Positions 39,982 to 49,390 of a DNA stretch of 64,000 bases are shown here, in pieces. Source of the DNA: Salinicola avicenniae (lineage in GTDB: Bacteria; Pseudomonadota; Gammaproteobacteria; Pseudomonadales; Halomonadaceae); the NCBI RefSeq assembly GCF_023736115.1, contig NZ_JAKQZC010000006.1, forward strand, positions 248,001 to 312,000, in the 5' to 3' direction. The position numbers and the translations under genes were made by a program. Numbering within the stretch: position 1 is the stretch's first letter; each line of letters opens with the position of its first letter. The notes under the pieces were generated by a model. That model was not told the DNA's origin and ran no database searches. It was given only the letters and a program-made list of their open reading frames with translations.

Positions 39982-40590
39982 ATGATATCGACAACGATCA
40001 TGCGCCGGCTCGCGGTCAGCGGTCTGGTCGCCGGCGCGGCGCTACTGGCCAGCGTCGCCCAGGCCGCCTGGCAGTTGGACCCTAACCGGTCTCATGTCAC
40101 GGCGACCGTCACGGAGATCACCGGCGACAACCAGCAGATACCGCACGAGCATGCGCTGCGCCGAATGGAGGGGAGCATCAGCGCGGATGGCACCCTTCGC
40201 CTGCCGGTCCGGCTCAATCAGACGGATCTGCTCGATAGCCTCGGCAACCTGCCGCCATGGATGGCGTCGCTGACCGAGACACGCCTGGTCACCGTGGTCA
40301 CACGGCTGCCGCCCGAGCGCATCAATTCGCTGGCAGTTGGCGAATCCACCGTCGAGACACTCACGCTGAGCACGGATTCCGGCGGCGAGCAGCGCCAAGA
40401 ACAATTGCCCGTTCGCTTTACCCGCGAAGCGAGCGACCGGGTGCGGGCGACCAACGCCGAGCCGGTCTCGCTGGATGGTCGCGTGCTGATGAACAATCAG
40501 ACCGTCCGTTCGATTCTGTCGCTCATGGGCTACCAGCGCATCGGTGACGAGGTCCCGGTCGTGCTCGACGCGCTGCTGGTCGATCGCTGA
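39982..40590 (+). CDS. YceI-like periplasmic protein
   Basis: The 202-residue protein has a signal peptide (MRRLAVSGLVAGAALLASVAQA). A lipocalin-like beta-barrel domain opens with AWQLDPNRSHVTATV, the YceI family start (W.lD...S.v.f). YceI proteins bind isoprenoid-type lipids in the periplasm and are often stress-induced. GGGAGG lies before the ATG at 39982; an upstream start at 39919 would bury the signal peptide. It lies 4 nt before entD, so they may be co-transcribed although no functional link is known. Confidence 0.72.
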   Translation: MISTTIMRRLAVSGLVAGAALLASVAQAAWQLDPNRSHVTATVTEITGDNQQIPHEHALRRMEGSISADGTLRLPVRLNQTDLLDSLGNLPPWMASLTETRLVTVVTRLPPERINSLAVGESTVETLTLSTDSGGEQRQEQLPVRFTREASDRVRATNAEPVSLDGRVLMNNQTVRSILSLMGYQRIGDEVPVVLDALLVDR

Positions 40591-40593
40591 GCG

Positions 40594-41334
40594 ATGCCGT
40601 TCCCTGTCCCGAGCGCGCTGCCCGCTGGCTGTCAGGCTCTTGAGTCAACCTGGCCATGGCCAGGGCCGCTACCGGATGTGGCGTTCTCCGCGCTTCATTT
40701 CGCACCCGCCGCGCTGAGCGAGTCCGACCTGAGCGCGTGGGAGATCGCGCTTCCGGCCAAGCTCGAAAGTGCCGCCAGCAAGCGCCGGGCGGAGTTTCTG
40801 GCCGGGCGCCTTGCCGCCCGAGACAGCGTCGCGGCACTCTGCGGCGCCCCCGAGGCTCCATCGCAGGATGCCGAGCGCCTGCCCCGATGGCCTGCCGGTA
40901 TCATCGGCTCGATCACCCACAGTCATGGCCTCGCGGCTGCCGTCGTCGGCCACCAGCGCGCCTATGAAGGCCTCGGTCTGGATGCGGAACGCTTGTTGAC
41001 GACGGAGCGGGCGTTGCGTCTGGCCCCTCAGATTCTCGTGAATACGGAACGAGCCTGGCTGGCGTCACTCGAGACGTCGCAGCAGGGCCGATTCGTCACG
41101 CTGGTCTTCTCGCTCAAGGAGAGCCTGTTCAAGGCGCTCTACCCGCTCGTCCGACAGCGCTTCTACTTTCCCGATGCCCAGTTGAGCAACTGGGACCCCG
41201 CCAGCGGCGAGGTCACGATCACGCTGCGCAAGACACTCTCGGCAAGGTGGGGCGCCGGCACCCGGCTGGAAGGACAGGTGGCCGATCTCGAAGACCACCT
41301 GTTGACGTTGATCGCGATTCCTCGACAATCATGA
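40594..41334 (+). CDS. entD: 4'-phosphopantetheinyl transferase, EntD/Sfp type
   Basis: The 246-residue protein carries the EntD-branch signatures. KRRAEFLAGRLAAR (about 66-79) and GSITHSHG (about 106) are followed by GLGLDAE (about 127-133), with the Mg-binding Asp and Glu. FSLKESLFKALYP (about 174-186) is the SxKEaxyK motif. It transfers phosphopantetheine from CoA to carrier proteins of nonribosomal peptide or polyketide synthetases. The nearby siderophore locus is NRPS-independent and does not need it, so its targets are probably elsewhere on the chromosome. The ABC exporter of cyclic-peptide type at the right edge of the window hints at such a pathway. Confidence 0.85.
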   Translation: MPFPVPSALPAGCQALESTWPWPGPLPDVAFSALHFAPAALSESDLSAWEIALPAKLESAASKRRAEFLAGRLAARDSVAALCGAPEAPSQDAERLPRWPAGIIGSITHSHGLAAAVVGHQRAYEGLGLDAERLLTTERALRLAPQILVNTERAWLASLETSQQGRFVTLVFSLKESLFKALYPLVRQRFYFPDAQLSNWDPASGEVTITLRKTLSARWGAGTRLEGQVADLEDHLLTLIAIPRQS

Positions 41335-41409
41335 GGCAACGAACTTTCACTGCCACGGCACTGTCAGGGAAAGACAGCGTGCCGGCCAGCTCAAGGACGA
41401 CCTACCGAT

Positions 41410-42306
41410 ATGATCAAGTGGCTTCTCATTCTGCTGTTTGTGGCCAGCGTGCTCTACACGCATTTTCGCGGACGAGTACGCCACCGCCCGATGCGCCAGG
41501 TGTCGGATCACTCCACGTTCATGGCGCCGATCAACGCCCTGATGACGCTGTGTGGGCGTGACAAGGATCGCCCCTATCATGACCTGACCCAATATCCCGA
41601 GCTGGAGCGCCTGACCGCCAACTGGCAGACGATCCGCGACGAGGCGTTGGCCATGCAGGAGCACATTAAGGCGTCCTCGCGCTACGACGATGCCGGCTTC
41701 AACTCCTTCTTCCGTCGCGGCTGGAAACGCTTCTATCTCAAGTGGTACGGCGACAGCCACCCCTCGGCGCGCCGGCTCTGTCCGCAGACCACACAGCTAC
41801 TGGCGAGCATTCCCAACGTCAAGGCGGCGATGTTCGCCGAGCTGCCGGCCGGTAGCCATCTGACGCTGCACCGGGACCCCTACGCCGGCTCGCTGCGCTA
41901 CCACCTCGGGCTGGTAACGCCCAATGATGATCGTTGCTACATCGATGTCGACGGCGAAACCTACAGCTGGCGTGACGGCGAGGCGGTGATGTTCGACGAG
42001 ACCTACCTGCATCGCGCCGAAAACGGCAGCGAGCAGGACCGGCTCATTCTCTTCTGCGACATCGAACGACCGATGAAATACGCCTGGGCACGTCGCCTGA
42101 ACCGCTTCGTCGGTCGCACACTGATGGCCGCTGCGGCCTCGCCGAATGATGAGAACGACCGGACCGGCGGCCTCAATCGCGCCTTCAAGTATCTCTACGC
42201 CGTGCGCAAGCAGGGCAAGGCGCTGAAGAAACGCAACAAGACGCTCTACTACCTCATCAAGTGGGCGCTGTTCGCGCTGGTCGTGGTCGCGATTCTGGCT
42301 TGGTGA
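41410..42306 (+). CDS. lpxO: Lipid A hydroxylase LpxO-like (aspartyl/asparaginyl beta-hydroxylase family)
   Basis: The 298-residue protein is anchored by a first helix (MIKWLLILLFVASVLY) and a C-terminal helix (LIKWALFALVVVAILAW). It contains the LpxO-like block FYLKWYGD..HPSA (about 111) and the Fe(II)/2-oxoglutarate site: LHRDPYAG (His154, Asp156) and YLHRAEN (distal His about 201). LpxO adds a 2-hydroxyl to a secondary acyl chain of lipid A on the cytoplasmic face of the inner membrane, using O2 and 2-oxoglutarate. A strong terminator follows. Some family members hydroxylate other substrates, but the FYLKWYGD block favours LpxO. Confidence 0.85.
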   Translation: MIKWLLILLFVASVLYTHFRGRVRHRPMRQVSDHSTFMAPINALMTLCGRDKDRPYHDLTQYPELERLTANWQTIRDEALAMQEHIKASSRYDDAGFNSFFRRGWKRFYLKWYGDSHPSARRLCPQTTQLLASIPNVKAAMFAELPAGSHLTLHRDPYAGSLRYHLGLVTPNDDRCYIDVDGETYSWRDGEAVMFDETYLHRAENGSEQDRLILFCDIERPMKYAWARRLNRFVGRTLMAAAASPNDENDRTGGLNRAFKYLYAVRKQGKALKKRNKTLYYLIKWALFALVVVAILAW

Positions 42307-42356
42307 GGCAGACAAGCGAGTTCACTCGCAGGACCTCGCTACCCTTCCCGCCAAAC

Positions 42357-42388
42357 AGAAAGGCAACGCCAGACGGCGTTGCCTTTCT
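42357..42388. terminator. Strong 14-bp terminator hairpin after lpxO
   Basis: AGAAAGGCAACGCC (42357-42370) and GGCGTTGCCTTTCT (42375-42388) pair perfectly around a 4-nt loop. The T-rich 3' arm end supports intrinsic termination of the lpxO transcript. Confidence 0.8.
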
Positions 42389-42565
42389 CCGATCCCTATT
42401 CCTATCCATATCCTTACCCCTATTCATACCTAACAGGGCGCATCGATAAACTCGTCGTTCCGCCCCTCCAACACTGGATCCACGCCACAGACGAAAGACT
42501 GGAAATCAATCGTAAATGAAACGTATTATCGTTTTATCCGATTTTTCGATTTCCTGGAGCTCACC

Positions 42566-43537
42566 ATGTCGCTTGCCACCGAACCCGCCGGTGTTTCCCG
42601 ACACTGTGCACTGGGCATCGACGATTTCACCCGTTTCGAGCATCGCTACCATCTCGCTCACCACTTTCCTGAGCGGGATCGAAACCCGGCGTCGATGCAG
42701 CAACTGGTTGTCGAAGGTCGTATCACTGAGGGGCAACCGCTGCCCGGTTGCCATTTCGTGAGCTCGGATCTCGATATTCACCAGACCTATGAAACCCATG
42801 CCCTCGATAGTGCGCCGCCCCACCTATCGATCATCGTGTTGCTCGAAGGCCAGGCAGAACTGAAGCTGGGCGAGCACCAGTGCCAGCTTGGCGCCGGCCA
42901 GGGGGCGCTGATCGCCTACGCTCATCGCCAGCGCCTGAGCGCGCGCCATGCGGCACGGCAGCGGATCAGAGCCGTCAATATCACTCTGATGGCGGAAGCC
43001 CTGGGGAGCGATGCCCGCCTGGCGCCGTTCCGCGCGCTGATGGCCAGGCGCAGTGAATGTCGCCGGCTATCATTGACGCCGGGCCTGATGCGATCACTCG
43101 ACGAGTGGGTCGAGACAGCCCACGGCAGCATCGGGGACTCGCTGATGATGGAAGGCCTGGCCTTGCAAGCGCTGTCACAGGCGACGCGGCAACCCGTCAC
43201 GGCGCCTCACGCCATCTCTACGCGCTCTCGGGATCATGAATTTCTGGAACGCGTGCGCCACCACCTGGAAGTCACGCCAGAAATGCCGCATACGCTGGCG
43301 GAACTGGCAAAACTGGCCTGCATGAGCCAGAGCGCGCTGCGCGACAAGTACCGCCGCCACTATGGTCGTTCGATTTTCGACCACCTGCGCGAATACCGCC
43401 TGCAGCTCGCCCTGCGTCTGCTGCAAGAGGGCTACAAGGTGCAGGAAGTGGCGTTTCGCGTTGGCTATCGTCATCCGACCAATTTCGCCACGGCTTTCCG
43501 ACAACATCACGGCATCTCTCCCAGCGCCATTCGCTGA
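42566..43537 (+). CDS. AraC-family regulator of the siderophore receptor (PchR-like)
   Basis: The 323-residue protein has an N-terminal sensory half with a cupin-like stretch (IIVLLEGQAELKLGEHQCQLGAG, about 92-114). A C-terminal double helix-turn-helix domain ends with VAFRVGYRHPTNFATAFRQHHGISPSAIR, the classical AraC signature. It resembles PchR/YbtA-type regulators that bind a ferri-siderophore and activate the matching receptor. The next gene, 148 nt downstream on the same strand, is a TonB siderophore receptor, supporting that role. GGAG precedes the ATG at 42566. Confidence 0.85.
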   Translation: MSLATEPAGVSRHCALGIDDFTRFEHRYHLAHHFPERDRNPASMQQLVVEGRITEGQPLPGCHFVSSDLDIHQTYETHALDSAPPHLSIIVLLEGQAELKLGEHQCQLGAGQGALIAYAHRQRLSARHAARQRIRAVNITLMAEALGSDARLAPFRALMARRSECRRLSLTPGLMRSLDEWVETAHGSIGDSLMMEGLALQALSQATRQPVTAPHAISTRSRDHEFLERVRHHLEVTPEMPHTLAELAKLACMSQSALRDKYRRHYGRSIFDHLREYRLQLALRLLQEGYKVQEVAFRVGYRHPTNFATAFRQHHGISPSAIR

Positions 43538-43685
43538 ACCCTCACCCTCCGACAAAAAGTTCCTGTTCGAACGCAGTTATGGCATTTCGCATAGCCTTCG
43601 CGACGCTGGGCATAGGTCATCCTGCCGCCAATCAGGAATAATTCTCGATCACATAAACATACGATTCTCAACAGGAGCTCTATTT

Positions 43686-45809
43686 ATGCCGGTCAGGCGC
43701 CACCGTTCCTCCTTACCGATCTGCCTGCTGGGCATGTCGCTGCTGCCACTCACGGCGGCCGCCCAATCGACCGGCAGTGTGTCCTCGGACAGCACCAGTG
43801 ATCTGGATACCGTCACCGTCACGGCGCAGTCCGCCGCGACCAAGACCGAGACGCCGTTTCTGGAGACACCGCAGACAGTCTCTACTGTCGATCGCGATGA
43901 GATGGACGAGCGCGGCGTACGAACGCTGCGCGAAGCCGCGCAATATACGCCGGGGGTTTACACCAATCAGGTCGGCGCCTCCAACCGCTACGACTACCTG
44001 GTCATGCGGGGCTTCTCCGACGGCAGCCTAAGCAATACCTACCTCGACGGTTTGAAGGTGATGGGCGACACCAATGGCTATAGCTCGATGGTGATCGATC
44101 CTTGGTTCCTGGAAAGCATGGAAATCGTCAAAGGCCCGGCCTCGGTGCTCTATGGCCGCTCCTCGCCCGGCGGACTGGTCGCGCTGACCAGCAAGAAGCC
44201 ACTTTTCGAGAACCGCAACGAACTCCGCTTCAGTGCCGGCAACAATGATCAACGCAGTGCCGCCTTCGACTTTTCCGGCCCCCTGGATGACGAGCGGCGT
44301 GTCGCCTACCGGCTGGTCGGCATCGGCAGCAAGGCCGATACCCAGTTCGACCCGATCGAGGAAGAGCGCTACGCGATCATGCCCTCGATCACCTGGGACG
44401 CGACGGACCGAACCAGCGTCACGTTCATGGCCTATCTGCAGAAGGATCCGGAGGGCGGTTACCACTCGGGCGTACCTTACGAAGGCGCCGTCAGCAGCCA
44501 TAACGGCCAACATATCGATAACGATTTTTTTGACGGCGAAGATGACTACGACAAGTTCGAGCGCACCCAGCGGATGTTCGGCTACGACCTCGAGCACCGT
44601 TTCAGCGACGACATCACCGCACGCCAGAAATTGCGCTACCTGAATTCCGACGTCGAACTCAATCAGGTCTACCAGTACGGCTGGGTCGGCAACTCGAACG
44701 ATCTCTATCGCTATTATTCCGGTGGTCGCGAATCGCTGGACGCCTGGACACTCGATAACCAGGTCGAGGCGAACTTCCGGAGTGGCTTCATTGACCACAC
44801 GCTACTGGTCGGCATCGACTACCAGAAGCGAGACAACGATGTTGTCTGGACCGCGGGAACCTTCCCGAACATCAACCCGTTCAGCCCCAACTACGGCGCC
44901 GACCCGGTCGGTGATATCGCCGTCACCAACGACGAGCGGCACGAGCTGAGTCAGACCGGTATCTACCTGCAGGACCAGATGGAGATCGACCGCTGGAGAT
45001 TGACGCTGGGCGGGCGTTATGACTGGGTGGATATCAAGAATACCGACCACCTCAACAACACCGAAAGCAAGCTCGACGATACCCAGTTCAGCGGTCGCGC
45101 CGGCGTACTCTATCTGTTCGATAACGGCGTTGCTCCCTATCTCAGCTATAACACGGCTTTCACGCCGACCAGCTTTGTCGATGCCGATGGGGACCTTCTC
45201 GAGCCGATGGAAGGCGAACAGTGGGAAACTGGTCTCAAATACCAACCCCCTGGAACCCGGGACCGCTACAGCCTGTCGCTCTTTAGAATCAATCAGGAAA
45301 ATGTCGCGACCAAGGAGCAACCCACAGATCCTTATCGCTCGGTCGGTGAAATCCGCTCGCAGGGTGTCGAGCTGGAAGCGCGCACGTGGCTGACCGATAA
45401 TTTCCGCCTTCAGCTTGGCTATAGCTACACGGACATCCGCTACACCAAGAGCGATGACCCGACCGAGGACGGCAACTACGCCATCTACTCGCCCCGCCAT
45501 CAAGCCAGCGTCTGGGGGAACTACAGCTTTGACCAGGGTCCGCTCGACGGACTGGATGCCGGACTCGGCGTACGCTATTACGCTGATGTCTACGCTGACC
45601 GCGCCAACACGGAAACCGTGCCTGACTACACGCTGGTTGACGCCACCGTGGGTTATGACTTGAGCAAGATCGGACTACAAGGAGTCAACGCTCGGGTGAA
45701 TGTCGGGAACCTGCTCGACAAGGAGTACGTCGCCTCCTGTAACTCCCTCGAGTACTGCTACTTCGGCGCCGAGAGAAATGTGACGGCCACGGTCAGTTAC
45801 CAGTTCTGA
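43686..45809 (+). CDS. TonB-dependent siderophore receptor
   Basis: The 707-residue outer-membrane receptor has a signal peptide (ending TAAAQ), a TonB box-like DLDTVTVTAQ, and a plug domain (ETPQTVSTVDRDEMDE, LREAAQYTPGV, IVKGPASVLYGRSSPGGLV). A 22-strand-type barrel ends in a terminal Phe (VTATVSYQF). Plug and barrel match FhuA/FoxA-like hydroxamate receptors. The ATG at 43686 follows AGGAG; frames extending upstream cover the AraC gene end. It likely takes up the ferric form of the siderophore made by the downstream biosynthetic genes. A GC-rich hairpin follows the stop. Confidence 0.92.
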   Translation: MPVRRHRSSLPICLLGMSLLPLTAAAQSTGSVSSDSTSDLDTVTVTAQSAATKTETPFLETPQTVSTVDRDEMDERGVRTLREAAQYTPGVYTNQVGASNRYDYLVMRGFSDGSLSNTYLDGLKVMGDTNGYSSMVIDPWFLESMEIVKGPASVLYGRSSPGGLVALTSKKPLFENRNELRFSAGNNDQRSAAFDFSGPLDDERRVAYRLVGIGSKADTQFDPIEEERYAIMPSITWDATDRTSVTFMAYLQKDPEGGYHSGVPYEGAVSSHNGQHIDNDFFDGEDDYDKFERTQRMFGYDLEHRFSDDITARQKLRYLNSDVELNQVYQYGWVGNSNDLYRYYSGGRESLDAWTLDNQVEANFRSGFIDHTLLVGIDYQKRDNDVVWTAGTFPNINPFSPNYGADPVGDIAVTNDERHELSQTGIYLQDQMEIDRWRLTLGGRYDWVDIKNTDHLNNTESKLDDTQFSGRAGVLYLFDNGVAPYLSYNTAFTPTSFVDADGDLLEPMEGEQWETGLKYQPPGTRDRYSLSLFRINQENVATKEQPTDPYRSVGEIRSQGVELEARTWLTDNFRLQLGYSYTDIRYTKSDDPTEDGNYAIYSPRHQASVWGNYSFDQGPLDGLDAGLGVRYYADVYADRANTETVPDYTLVDATVGYDLSKIGLQGVNARVNVGNLLDKEYVASCNSLEYCYFGAERNVTATVSYQF

Positions 45810-46323
45810 TTCGACCGCCAAGCGGCTTACCCTGCCCCGCCCCGGCCATCTGATCGCCAGATAGCCGGGGCGAATCGCTCTGGCGACAAGCCATCGACGC
45901 TCCCTTCTCTGACCCGCCATGGTTGAAGCTTTCCGTTTCCGCTTGGCCCGGTAGGCCGAGCCGGCCTACCGCCAGACACCCACCGACCGCCACGCCAGAT
46001 AGACGTTCTTTGTGCTGCTCTCCGGTTGCGGCGCCGATGCTCAAGCTGTCCTGGTCCCTGCCTCTCACTGAGCCCTGCGTGGCCCTCGCCTTCGCCCCTT
46101 TTTGCAACAAGATGTTATTTCGGTTCAGAAATCTTCCGGCATTACGTCTTCACCCTGCCATTCGATGAAAACGGTTTGCATTCTCAATTCCGGCATCATC
46201 GAAGGGCTGAAGGGGAGATCCCCGATTCAGGTCGCGCTATCTCGTCCCCGGTTCTGCCGCTAGCCGGGATACGGCGCTCAGTTCGAAACATCGCCGACTA
46301 TCGGTCAGTCAGGAGACGCCGCC
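45810..46323. other. Intergenic region between receptor and biosynthetic operon
   Basis: These 514 bp contain two GC-rich hairpins that may end the receptor transcript. One has arms GCCCCGGC (45839-45846) and GCCGGGGC (45864-45871); the other has CGGTAGGCC (45949-45957) and GGCCTACCG (45963-45971). Near 46171-46195, GGTTTGCATTCTCAATT resembles a Fur-box half, which would fit iron control of the decarboxylase operon, but the match is partial. No protein gene is supported. Confidence 0.45.
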
Positions 46324-47904
46324 ATGCGATACGACACGGAATTCGCCACTGCCATCCCGCTGCGCCAGCCCTACTCTCAACCGCGAGAAAGCCTGCTGAC
46401 GCTGTTCAGCGAGCAGTCGCTCGCGGCTTACCATCAAGGCATGCAGCGCTGCGTCGATCAGGTCCGGCGCACGCTCGACCGTAACCGCCGGCCCAACAGC
46501 GGGGTCGAGCCCGGCGAACTGCAGCCGGCCTTCGATGCCATCGATCTCGACCGCCCGCTGGAAAACCTAGAATCGAGCCTCGAGGAGGTCCAGCGGCTCT
46601 ACCTCGACCATGCCGTTCACTTCCACGACAGTCGCTACGTCGCACACCTCAACTGCCCGATCACGCTGCCGTCGATCCTCGCCGAAGCGATCGCCACGCC
46701 GCTCAATACCGCCGTGGAGACCTGGGATCAGAGCGCCGGCGCCACGCTGATCGAGCAGAAGCTGATCGACTGGACTACCGCCCGTATCGGGCTCGGCGAC
46801 GCCGCCGACGGCGTCTTCACCAGTGGCGGTACCCAATCCAACCTGATGGCACTGATGATCGCCCGCGATCACGCCTGTGCCGCGATGCCCGGCCACGCCG
46901 GCAATCGTCACCACGGCCTCCCGGACAACTTCCGCCAGCTGCGGATACTGACCTCGGATGTCAGCCACTTCAGCGTGCAGAAGGCCGCCGCCTTGATGGG
47001 GCTGGGCTACGACGCGGTCATTCCGGTACCGACCGACGCCGAACAACGCCTGGACGCCGAGGCGCTGGAGACAATCCTGGCCGAGTGCGACCGCGACGGC
47101 CGCGTTCCCTTTGCCCTGGTCGCGACCGCCGGCACCACGGATTTCGGCAGTATCGACCCGCTGCCGCGACTGGCCGCGATCTGTCAATCGCGCGGGCTGT
47201 GGCTGCACGTCGATGCCGCCTATGGCGGCGGCCTGCTGCTGTCGCGCCGCTACCGCCACTGGCTGGCCGGCATCGAGCAGGCGGACTCCGTCGGCGTCGA
47301 TTTCCACAAGACCTTCTTCCAGCCGGTGAGTTGCAGCGCCTGCCTGGTTCGGGACCGTACGCACCTGCGCTATGTCACCTATCACGCCGACTACCTCAAT
47401 CCGCGCGACCAGGCCGATGAAGGCACTCCGGACCTGGTCAACAAGAGCCTGCAGACCACGCGCCGCTTCGACGCGCTGAAGCTCTGGATGACGTTGCGAA
47501 TGCAGGGCGCCGACCAGCTCGGCCGCTATCTGGAAACGGTGATAGATCTGACGCGGGAGACTTACCGAACACTGACGGCACGAGACGATTTCGAGGTGCT
47601 GACGGCGCCGGCTCTCTCGACCCTGGTCTTCCGCTATACCCCCGCGGGCGTCGAGGCAGACGCCGACATCGAAGCCGTCAACCGGGATATCCGTCAGGCG
47701 CTATCGCGTCAGGGCGAAGCGGTCATTGCCGCTACCCGCGTCGCGGGCCGGCTCTATCTGAAGTTCACGCTGCTCAACCCGCTGACGCAGGCCGAGGACC
47801 TCGCGCGACTGATCGAGAGAATCGCCGAATACGGCGCGGCGCGAGCCACCGATTTCGCCAGCGGCGCATCGGCATCGCCCGCACTCGCTCGGCAAACCCC
47901 GTAA
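46324..47904 (+). CDS. PLP-dependent decarboxylase for siderophore diamine precursor (DesA/RhbB-like)
   Basis: The 526-residue group II pyridoxal-phosphate decarboxylase has TSGGTQSNLMAL (about 172) and LHVDAAYGGGLLLS (about 297). The cofactor lysine Lys329 lies in SVGVDFHKTFFQP. Relatives decarboxylate lysine to cadaverine (DesA), ornithine to putrescine or diaminobutyrate to diaminopropane (RhbB), giving the diamine for hydroxamate siderophores. Which amino acid is used here cannot be read from sequence. It is the first of three biosynthetic genes on the plus strand and a partial Fur-like site lies upstream. Confidence 0.87.
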   Translation: MRYDTEFATAIPLRQPYSQPRESLLTLFSEQSLAAYHQGMQRCVDQVRRTLDRNRRPNSGVEPGELQPAFDAIDLDRPLENLESSLEEVQRLYLDHAVHFHDSRYVAHLNCPITLPSILAEAIATPLNTAVETWDQSAGATLIEQKLIDWTTARIGLGDAADGVFTSGGTQSNLMALMIARDHACAAMPGHAGNRHHGLPDNFRQLRILTSDVSHFSVQKAAALMGLGYDAVIPVPTDAEQRLDAEALETILAECDRDGRVPFALVATAGTTDFGSIDPLPRLAAICQSRGLWLHVDAAYGGGLLLSRRYRHWLAGIEQADSVGVDFHKTFFQPVSCSACLVRDRTHLRYVTYHADYLNPRDQADEGTPDLVNKSLQTTRRFDALKLWMTLRMQGADQLGRYLETVIDLTRETYRTLTARDDFEVLTAPALSTLVFRYTPAGVEADADIEAVNRDIRQALSRQGEAVIAATRVAGRLYLKFTLLNPLTQAEDLARLIERIAEYGAARATDFASGASASPALARQTP

Positions 47905-48028
47905 CCCTTGTCTGTCGCCGCAAACGTCTCGTCAAGCTCTCGATCCAAGACGTCACCGCCCGGCTTGCCTGCCGGGCTTTACCCTTCGACCCACGCCGCC
48001 ACCGCGCGGTTGCCAGGAGCACATTCGC

Positions 48029-49363
48029 ATGTCGAACAGGATTCATGACTTCATCGCCATCGGACTCGGTCCGTTCAACCTCGGACTCGCCTGCCTCACC
48101 GATCCGATCGAGTCGCTCGATGGCCTGTTTCTCGAACGCGAAGCGGCCTTCGACTGGCATCCCGGTCTACTGCTGGAAGATGCCAGCCTGCAGACGCCCT
48201 TCCTCGCCGATCTCGTCACGCTGGCGGACCCGACCAGCCGCTTCAGTTTCCTCAACTACCTGAAAGCCGAGGGGCGGCTCTACAACTTCTACATCCGCGA
48301 GAATTTCTTCCTGCTGCGCAATGAGTACAACCGCTACTGCCAATGGGTGACCACGCAGCTCGACACGCTGTGCTTCGGGCGCCACGTGGAACGCATCGAT
48401 TACGACGACGACGCCGGCTGCTACGAGGTCCTGGCCCGCGATACGCTCAGCGGCGAGCCGCAGCGCTACCGCTGTCGCAAGCTGGTGCTGGGAACCGGCA
48501 CCGAACCGATGATCCCCGCCTGCTGCCGCGACGCCCGCGACCGCCTGGTCCATTCCGCGGATTATCTCGAGCACAAGGCCGCACTGCAGGCAAAGTCGTC
48601 GATCACGCTGGTCGGCAGTGGCCAAAGCGCCGCCGAGATCTATCTCGACCTGCTGGAAGAGCAGGAAGCGCATGGCTACACCCTGGACTGGGTCACCCGG
48701 TCGCCGCGCTTCTTTCCGCTGGAGTACGGCAAGCTGACGCTGGAGATGACCTCGCCGGACTACATCGACTATTTCCACGCGCTGCCGGAGACGACTCGGG
48801 ACCGGCTGATGCGCGAGCAGAAAGGGCTCTACAAGGGCATCAACCTCGATCTGATCAACGCCATCTACGACCGGCTCTACGCCCGCTCGCTCGATGGCCC
48901 GGTGAATACCCACCTGCTGACCTGCGCGGCGCTGGAGAACTGCCACTTCGATCCGGCTCACCACCGCTTCGAGCTGAGCTTCTCCCACACCGAGCAGGAG
49001 ACCTATTTCGACCACCGCACCGAAGGCCTGATTCTCGCCACCGGTTACGCCCCGCGTCGGCCCGAGTTTCTCGCGCCGATCGAGCATCGTATCCAGCGCG
49101 ATGCCGCCGGACGCTACGCCGTCGGACGCTACTACAGCGTAGATGCCAACGCCGAGATCTTCGTGCAGAACGCCGAACTGCACACGCACGGGCTGGTGGC
49201 GCCGGACCTCGGCATGGCGTGCTATCGCAACGCCTGCATCATTCGCGAACTCGCCGGCCGCGAAATCTACCCGGTCGAACGCGGCTTCACCTTCCAGGAT
49301 TTCGGTGCCCCGGACAACGCGCGTTTCACGCCTCGTCTCGAATCCCCGCGCGCTTCCGCCTGA
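48029..49363 (+). CDS. Lysine/ornithine-type N-monooxygenase (siderophore biosynthesis)
   Basis: The 444-residue flavoprotein of the IucD/PvdA/DesB family has an FAD-binding GLGPFNLGL (12-20) and an NADPH-binding VGSGQSAAEIY (about 194-204). The C-terminal LILATGYAPRRPEFL is family-typical. It hydroxylates the terminal amine of the diamine made by the preceding decarboxylase, using NADPH and O2. An LVAPDLGMACYRNA segment near the end is conserved in the family. It lies 124 nt after the decarboxylase and 27 nt before the synthetase fusion, so the three genes probably form one operon. Confidence 0.92.
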   Translation: MSNRIHDFIAIGLGPFNLGLACLTDPIESLDGLFLEREAAFDWHPGLLLEDASLQTPFLADLVTLADPTSRFSFLNYLKAEGRLYNFYIRENFFLLRNEYNRYCQWVTTQLDTLCFGRHVERIDYDDDAGCYEVLARDTLSGEPQRYRCRKLVLGTGTEPMIPACCRDARDRLVHSADYLEHKAALQAKSSITLVGSGQSAAEIYLDLLEEQEAHGYTLDWVTRSPRFFPLEYGKLTLEMTSPDYIDYFHALPETTRDRLMREQKGLYKGINLDLINAIYDRLYARSLDGPVNTHLLTCAALENCHFDPAHHRFELSFSHTEQETYFDHRTEGLILATGYAPRRPEFLAPIEHRIQRDAAGRYAVGRYYSVDANAEIFVQNAELHTHGLVAPDLGMACYRNACIIRELAGREIYPVERGFTFQDFGAPDNARFTPRLESPRASA

Positions 49364-49390
49364 ACCAAACATCCGACAGGAGACACGATC